NCBI RefSeq assembly: GCF_029227915.1
Contig: NC_079875.1
Span: forward strand, 31,007,501 to 31,067,500
Direction: 5' to 3'
DNA: 60,000 nt
Origin: Hydractinia symbiolongicarpus
Taxonomy: Eukaryota > Cnidaria > Hydrozoa > Anthoathecata > Hydractiniidae
Shown: in pieces, positions 54,934 through 60,000 of the stretch
Position numbering within the stretch: the first letter of the stretch is position 1
How the letters are laid out: each line of letters starts with the position of its first letter
Program-made: the position numbers and the translations under genes
The notes under the pieces: model-generated
Told to the model about the DNA's origin: nothing
What the model saw: only the letters and a program-made list of their open reading frames with translations
Databases searched by the model: none

Positions 54934-56825
54934 TTAGTCACCAGTCCCCAATTTCGTCCGGACAAGGTGGTCCTGGATGTTTTTGTGTCTTGTGTATGCA
55001 ATAAAAGGTTTGTTTGGAAAAACTTTATGCAGTTCTCTGTCGTTTATAATGATTGACCAATGTTTCTTGAAAATATTTTTCACAGGAATAAACGCTCTAT
55101 GATAAGGGATGATAAAGGGCAAAATGTCATTTTTATGGACGCCGCTGCTTATTTCGTCGATTTTGCTCCGTTTCTTTTTGTTATTAATTTTTCTCTCGTT
55201 GGCGTTGTAGTTGTTTTTATTTTCTTTGAGTTTCTTTATGTTATTGTTTAGTACGTCCTCCTGGTTCATTTTTAAAACTTGTTTAAAAGTTGAGTTGACC
55301 ATACGGAACTTATAGCCCCTCAATAGTAAGTTGCTTTTAAGTTGGTCCAACTCTTTTCGAAGTAGTATATTATCTTTTGTTATCATACGATAGCGCAGGG
55401 CTTGTGAGTAAACAATACTCTGTTTTGTGTGATATGGATGGTAGCAGTTGTGGTGCAATAAGGTTCGTGTGTCAGTAGGTTTGATGTATAGCTTTGTTTT
55501 GAGGTCTCCCGTTTCTGGATCAAGATAGACAGTGGTATCCAGAAAATCTATTTCCTCGATAGAAAATTTATAAGTAAACTTTATTGTTGGGTGTACTGAA
55601 TTAAGGTACGTAAAGAACTCCTTGAGTTTGTTTTCTCCATGCTCCCATATGAAAAAAATGTAATCTAAGAAGCGGAGGTAAATCGTAAGAAGGCCTGGAA
55701 ACTTTTTACATATGTGTGTTTCTTCAAACAAGCCGAGAAAAAGAGATGCATATGGTGGTGCAACCTTCGTTCCCATAGCAGTTCCTATTAGTTGTAGAAA
55801 AATTTCGTCAAGGAACTGAAAATAGTTGTTTTCCAAAATAAAGGAGAACAGTACGCGTGTAACTTGTTCGTTTGGTGTAAAGTTTGGTAGTTGATGCTGA
55901 AAAATTTTCATGAAGTGTATACACGCGTCCACACCTTCTTTGTGTGGTATGTTGGTATAAAGCGACGTAACATCTGCCGACACTAAAATAGCATTTTTCT
56001 TTATTTTTGGTAGGTTATTTATGCGTGTGATAAAGTGTTTTGTATCCTTTATATAGGATTTCAGCTTGGGTAGGAGTGGTTGTAAACAAAGATTTAAAAA
56101 TTCTAATATGTTTTCCGTAGGTGAATTCACAGCTGATACAATTGGTCTACCAGGGTTGCCATCCTTGTGAATTTCAGGTAATATATAAAAAAGTGGCATT
56201 CGGATGAGGCTGGTAGGTGTTATGAATTTCGCTGTGTTTTTATCTATTTTGTGATGATAGAGTAAAGTTTCAATAAAGCTGTGTATGTTTGTAATAAGAT
56301 CCTTTGTCGGATCAGCCGAGATCTTTGAATAGTACGTTTTATTGTCAAGGTGCTTGCGTACTTTTTCAACGTAATCATATTTATTCATGATGACGATTGA
56401 GCCACCATTATCGGCTTTTTTAATTACTATGTCTTTGTTTTTTGAAAGGTTTTTTAGACTTTTGTATTCTTCGAGAGTGCAGTTGTATTTATCTTTCAGG
56501 AGGGGGAATCGTTAATGAACATTTCAATATCAGCATGGATGGAGTTGATATATTTTAGGAGTGTTGTGTTTTTAGGTTTAGGTGCCATCCAGTCAGACCG
56601 ACGGTGAAGACCTGCTTGAGGTCGCGGGTTCTGATAAAAATAATATTTTGTGTACATGCGGTTTCGTAATTTATTGAGCGCTAACGTAAGGTGTTCGCGA
56701 GAGTTAACATATGTAGATGTTTGAACATATTTGAGCCCTTTATTTAGAATGGAGTGGTCATGGTTGGTTAAAGTAATATTTGAGAGATTGACAACAAGGT
56801 TATTTGTTTGTTTATGTTTTATTTT
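54934..56825 (-). pseudogene. Penelope-like element (second family): RT without GIY-YIG end
   Basis: Minus strand. The N-terminal part (56825-56496: HDHSILNKGLKYVQTSTYV, RMYTKYYFYQNPRPQ) shares the frame of the upstream LINE. After a shift near 56500 it continues YNCTLEEYKSLKNL, IVIKKADNGGSIVIMNK, and the ORF 56388-54934: GRPIVSAVNSPTEN, motif A VSADVTSLYTNIP (D139 of that ORF), motif B GTAMGTKVAPPYASLF, motif C LRFLDYIFFIW, IDFLDTTVYLD and KPTDTRTLLHHNCYHP. Motif C normally has two Asp; here the second is Tyr (GAC to TAC type change). The protein ends LVRTKLGTGD just where the Cys-rich and GIY-YIG domain should begin, so it is 3'-truncated as well. Confidence 0.8.
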
Positions 56826-59729
56826 ATTATAGACAAGATTTCCGTAGTCTATCTTTGATAATATCAGTGCTTCAGCGAGATTCTTTCTCACGTGAAAAGG
56901 TGCCAAACGTTTCAATCGCTTTAATGTCGAAATCGTAGCGTATGATGATCTAATGATGTTATTCACATGTGTAGACCACGTCATATGTTCATCGAATGTT
57001 ATGCCCAGTATTTTGAGAGAGGATACCCGCTCAATCTCAGCACCATTACTATGGAATTTGAATAAGTTACTGAAGTTTAAATTGTTTATACAGCTTAACT
57101 GGCTTGTCGAGTACATAATTGATTTTGTCTTTATGGAATTAAACATCAGATTGTTTATCTTTGACCATGTTGTTATTTGGTTAATGTCACTTTGAAGCTT
57201 TGCTGTTGCGATATCCATTTCTTTTAGTTTGAAGTGTATGTAAAGATTTGTGTCATCTGCGTACTGGATAGAATTACACGACGAATTCAACGATAGGTCA
57301 GAGACATAGATGTTGAACAAGATCGGACCAAGAATAGATCCCTGGGGAACACCGTATTTGATCAGCAAGGTGTCCGATTTTTTGTCATCAATTTGCACAA
57401 ACTGCTGGCGATTTGACAAATAGTTAGAGATCAAATTGATGAATGCAGGAGACATTTGGAGTTTCTTCAACTTATTAATCAGAACGTCATATTTCACAGT
57501 ATCAAATGCTTTGGAGTAATCTGCTGACACTGATAAAGTTACTTCACCTCTTTGCATAGCCTTCAAAATGTCGTCCTTTAATTTTAAGAGTATCGTGATG
57601 CACGAGTGACCTTTGCGAAAACCAGATTGAGTTGAAGCGTAAATGTTATATCTATCAATGAAGTCACAAAGCTGTGATAAAATGACTTTCTCATATACTT
57701 TCGACAGTACAGGAAGTATTGATATTGGACGAAAATCTTCTAGTTGTGAAGCACCTGGAACTTTAGGTACCGGACAGATACGTGATTTCTTCCAGCATGT
57801 TGGAAATACGTTTGCATCGATGCAGTTATTCAAAATCTTTGTTAGGACTGGCGACAATTGGGCTGCGACTGGTTTTATGAATTTCGCTGGTATGTTATCA
57901 CCGCCAGTAGAGCAATCACTTCTCAATGAATTCAAATGTTTGAGAACATCCTCTTGGGTAGCGTGACGAAGGTCAAATAAATCCATTGCCGGTACAGCCT
58001 CATCATTCATGGTGGGAGAAATGTTTAACTCATTTGTATTGCTTAACTTTATTGCAATGGAATTGAAATAATCATTGATGGTATCGGGATTCTGCCTGAT
58101 TTGTTTGAACTGTGGTTTAATAATAGTTCTTATGGTTTTCCATACTTCCTTTGAACGGTTACTTGATAAAGCCTTTTGATAGAAGGTTCTTCTAGAGTGT
58201 TTGATAGCCTTCTTCAATTTATTTCTCGTTTCAACATACTCATGTTTAGCCTCTCTGTCATCACAAGATTTTAATTCACTACGAAGTTCATCAAGTTTCA
58301 GTTTCGACGATACAATGGATGGGTCCTTCATCCAGGGAGCTGGTGGTCGTGTAAATTTACACCTTTTCAAAGGAGCATGGCTATTAATGCAGGACAGTAT
58401 GACTTCATTCATAACATACAGTTGATCTTCCGGATCATCAAAAGTATCTATCAAGGAAAAAGGAATCTTCTCGATATCACTAATATATTCATCGATGTTC
58501 AACTGCTTCTCGTCACGTATAAATTTGTATCGTTTTTCGAATTTATCCTTTTTGATATTCATAACGATATGCGGGGCATCATGGTCAGAAATTTCATCGC
58601 ACAATAAAACGTTCTCACTAACTACCTTTTCCGGTATATTACTAATAACATGATCAATAAGGGATGTCGATTTTCGGGTTGGTTTTGTAATATGTTGTTT
58701 TAGGTCATAAGTCATAAGTGTATCTTGATATAATTCGATTGTGGATTTATCACCTTGTAATAAGTCGATATTGAAGTCACCTGTAATTATGATAATACCG
58801 TCCCATTTTGCGGTGATGTGACGCAAAAGAATATCAAATCGTTCTAGCCAATCTTTTTTTTCTCTTTCTATAGAAGATGGCTGATAAAATGTTCCAACTA
58901 GATATGAGTAATTTTTATTTCTACCTTTCACTTCGATCCAGACATGTTCGATAGAATTGTCGAGTTTGGTTATGTCGTCTCTAGTTTTGTAAATAAGTTC
59001 GTCCTTGATGTACATTCCAACACCACCTCCTCGTTTATCAGTTCTGTTTTTATATTCAAATTGGTATCCTGGAATGTTTACATAATCAATCAATACCTGA
59101 TTATTTTTTAACCATGTCTCGGACAACGTGATTATGTCAAATTTATGACATTCGAGCATGTATGAGAACTCGTCAAATGTGCTCGGTAAGGATTGCGTAT
59201 TTAGATGGCAAATTTTCGTATGTTTTGGATTGCTTGGTATGGTTATTAATTCCTCGTATTCACCACCATCACTCAGAATAGATGAGTACAATGCGCAAAC
59301 ATCACGTACATTCGAAAAGGGAAGCACAGTAAAATGGCAATCTGAACAGGTCCAATATTTCGGAATTCTACCATTGAGTACTAAATTTGATTGGTTCAAA
59401 CAAGCAGCGTGAGTGGTTTCCCAGCATGTATCACAAATGAATCGTCTTTGATTGCATTTAACACATTTCTCACAGATTGAACAAGATGGAGCTTTCAATC
59501 CGCGTTGGAGTGCGGGACCAGGATTGCTTTCAACATCGCCACTCATTACAAGTTGTTGCGTGGCACAGTGGTTAGCATAATACAATACACGAGATTTACA
59601 TCTTTTCACTTTTCCGCCATTAGGGGTTTGCGATATAGTATGCTGTTGATCAGTGATAGCAAAATCTGACCCATCGCGATAATTAAATATCAATAGAACT
59701 AAAATAATCTGAAAACACTTGAACTCCAT
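56496..59729 (-). CDS. LINE polyprotein with 2A motif, PHD finger, endonuclease and RT, fused to a Penelope-like N-terminus
   Basis: 1077 codons from the ATG at 59729. Residues 1-16 are hydrophobic (FKCFQIILVLLIF), signal-like. Residues 61-72 read VMSGDVESNPGP, a perfect 2A ribosome-skipping motif, predicting release of a 71-residue leader. Residues 83-131 are a PHD-like Cys/His finger. The AP-type endonuclease spans about 173-390: HLNTQS, SETWL (E204), GDFNID (D318), LIDHV, SDHD (H383). The RT has FRPISILPVLSKVYE (666-680), motif A SADYSKAFDTV (D737), motif B GVPQGSILGPILFNIYVSD (793-811) and YADD (823-826). After about residue 968 the sequence stops matching its sister at 51738-53996 and becomes the start of the adjoining Penelope-like protein. 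So the LINE is 3'-truncated but the frame is intact. Confidence 0.85.
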   Translation of the reverse strand: MEFKCFQIILVLLIFNYRDGSDFAITDQQHTISQTPNGGKVKRCKSRVLYYANHCATQQLVMSGDVESNPGPALQRGLKAPSCSICEKCVKCNQRRFICDTCWETTHAACLNQSNLVLNGRIPKYWTCSDCHFTVLPFSNVRDVCALYSSILSDGGEYEELITIPSNPKHTKICHLNTQSLPSTFDEFSYMLECHKFDIITLSETWLKNNQVLIDYVNIPGYQFEYKNRTDKRGGGVGMYIKDELIYKTRDDITKLDNSIEHVWIEVKGRNKNYSYLVGTFYQPSSIEREKKDWLERFDILLRHITAKWDGIIIITGDFNIDLLQGDKSTIELYQDTLMTYDLKQHITKPTRKSTSLIDHVISNIPEKVVSENVLLCDEISDHDAPHIVMNIKKDKFEKRYKFIRDEKQLNIDEYISDIEKIPFSLIDTFDDPEDQLYVMNEVILSCINSHAPLKRCKFTRPPAPWMKDPSIVSSKLKLDELRSELKSCDDREAKHEYVETRNKLKKAIKHSRRTFYQKALSSNRSKEVWKTIRTIIKPQFKQIRQNPDTINDYFNSIAIKLSNTNELNISPTMNDEAVPAMDLFDLRHATQEDVLKHLNSLRSDCSTGGDNIPAKFIKPVAAQLSPVLTKILNNCIDANVFPTCWKKSRICPVPKVPGASQLEDFRPISILPVLSKVYEKVILSQLCDFIDRYNIYASTQSGFRKGHSCITILLKLKDDILKAMQRGEVTLSVSADYSKAFDTVKYDVLINKLKKLQMSPAFINLISNYLSNRQQFVQIDDKKSDTLLIKYGVPQGSILGPILFNIYVSDLSLNSSCNSIQYADDTNLYIHFKLKEMDIATAKLQSDINQITTWSKINNLMFNSIKTKSIMYSTSQLSCINNLNFSNLFKFHSNGAEIERVSSLKILGITFDEHMTWSTHVNNIIRSSYATISTLKRLKRLAPFHVRKNLAEALILSKIDYGNLVYNKIKHKQTNNLVVNLSNITLTNHDHSILNKGLKYVQTSTYVNSREHLTLALNKLRNRMYTKYYFYQNPRPQAGLHRRSDWMAPKPKNTTLLKYINSIHADIEMFINDSPS
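59512..59547 (-). other. 2A-like ribosome-skipping site in the LINE leader
   Basis: Codons 61-72 of the LINE ORF encode D-V-E-S-N-P-G-P preceded by VMSG, matching the consensus D(V/I)ExNPGP without change. Skipping would occur between Gly71 and Pro72. Some CR1-type LINEs of echinoderms and other invertebrates are known to carry such leaders next to signal-like sequence. Confidence 0.85.
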
Positions 59730-60000
59730 CGTAGATGATTTGTTGCGTGAAGAAAATTATGACAAACTTTTTCGTTTACGTTATTTTACTTTCCATGAGT
59801 CAAAAACTGTAATTCTGTAGACAACCAACGATCATAAACCCACTGAATAATAATATCAAATACCAGCTAAATCAATATTAATAGCTGCAAGTTCGTGAGT
59901 GATTAAATAAGTAATATCGTATCAAAGAACACAAGTAAATCCAGCTCTTGTAAAAAACACGTCCGACCTCAAACACGTCCGACCTCAATGTTTGTTACGT
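59730..60000 (-). other. Probable 5' UTR of the LINE
   Basis: No gene. A 17-base unit (AAACACGTCCGACCTCA) is present twice in tandem at about 59957-59991. The element's 5' end is not defined within the window. Confidence 0.4.

Noticed and set aside
57643-57966. 107-codon plus frame inside the LINE
   Set aside because: Shadow of the minus-strand RT domain.

Overview
This is animal nuclear DNA: AT-rich, with GT-AG introns, no operons and almost nothing but transposable elements in every state of decay. The mix (POGK-type pogo/Tigger, Tc1/mariner, hAT, Mutator-like, Crypton-type tyrosine recombinase, two Penelope-like families, PHD+endonuclease LINEs carrying a 2A peptide, R2-like LINEs) is what I would expect of a cnidarian, possibly a hydrozoan. 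That is inference from element families; no species marker gene is present. All calls are by eye from conceptual translation, with no searches run.

Layout. 1-6194: two copies, identical as far as read, of a pogo/Tigger transposon. The second (3628-6194) is complete, with TA target duplication, inverted ends, subterminal 17-bp repeat arrays, an intact DDE transposase (minus) and a divergently transcribed 155-aa HIRAN-like accessory protein (plus). 6686-8833: Penelope-like RT/GIY-YIG pseudogene. 9-25 kb: relics of several LINEs (an R2-like one over 14990-16228, an ORF1/RT deletion relic at 16980-17530), Mutator-like and Crypton-like pieces, and a duplicated mini-exon pair at 23.9-24.5 kb. 25.0-35.4 kb: a Mutator-like transposase piece followed by a large imperfect inverted repeat (arms 25815-27965 and 29785-35425). 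The right arm has been split by a complete 3168-bp Tc1/mariner element (31587-34754) whose transposase has one clear intron. 35.4-40 kb: a possible multi-exon minus-strand gene with a premature stop. 40-50 kb: permuted Penelope-like relic, LINE 3' end with a huge ATT tail, USP and PP2C gene fragments, R2-like, gypsy, hAT and jockey-like relics. 51.3-60 kb: two LINEs of one family, the plus-strand copy 5'-truncated with an intact RT frame, and the minus-strand copy with signal-peptide-like start, 2A motif, PHD finger, endonuclease and RT, fused in frame to the start of a second Penelope-like element.

The most interesting items are the two-gene Tigger element (transposase plus HIRAN-like partner plus iteron-like ends), the LINE with a 2A ribosome-skipping N-terminus fused in frame to a Penelope-like ORF, the Tc1 element with CACGA-type motif clusters at both ends, and the giant broken inverted repeat that supplies its own pre-insertion site for the Tc1 element. 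Nothing in the window can be called a complete ordinary host gene with confidence.
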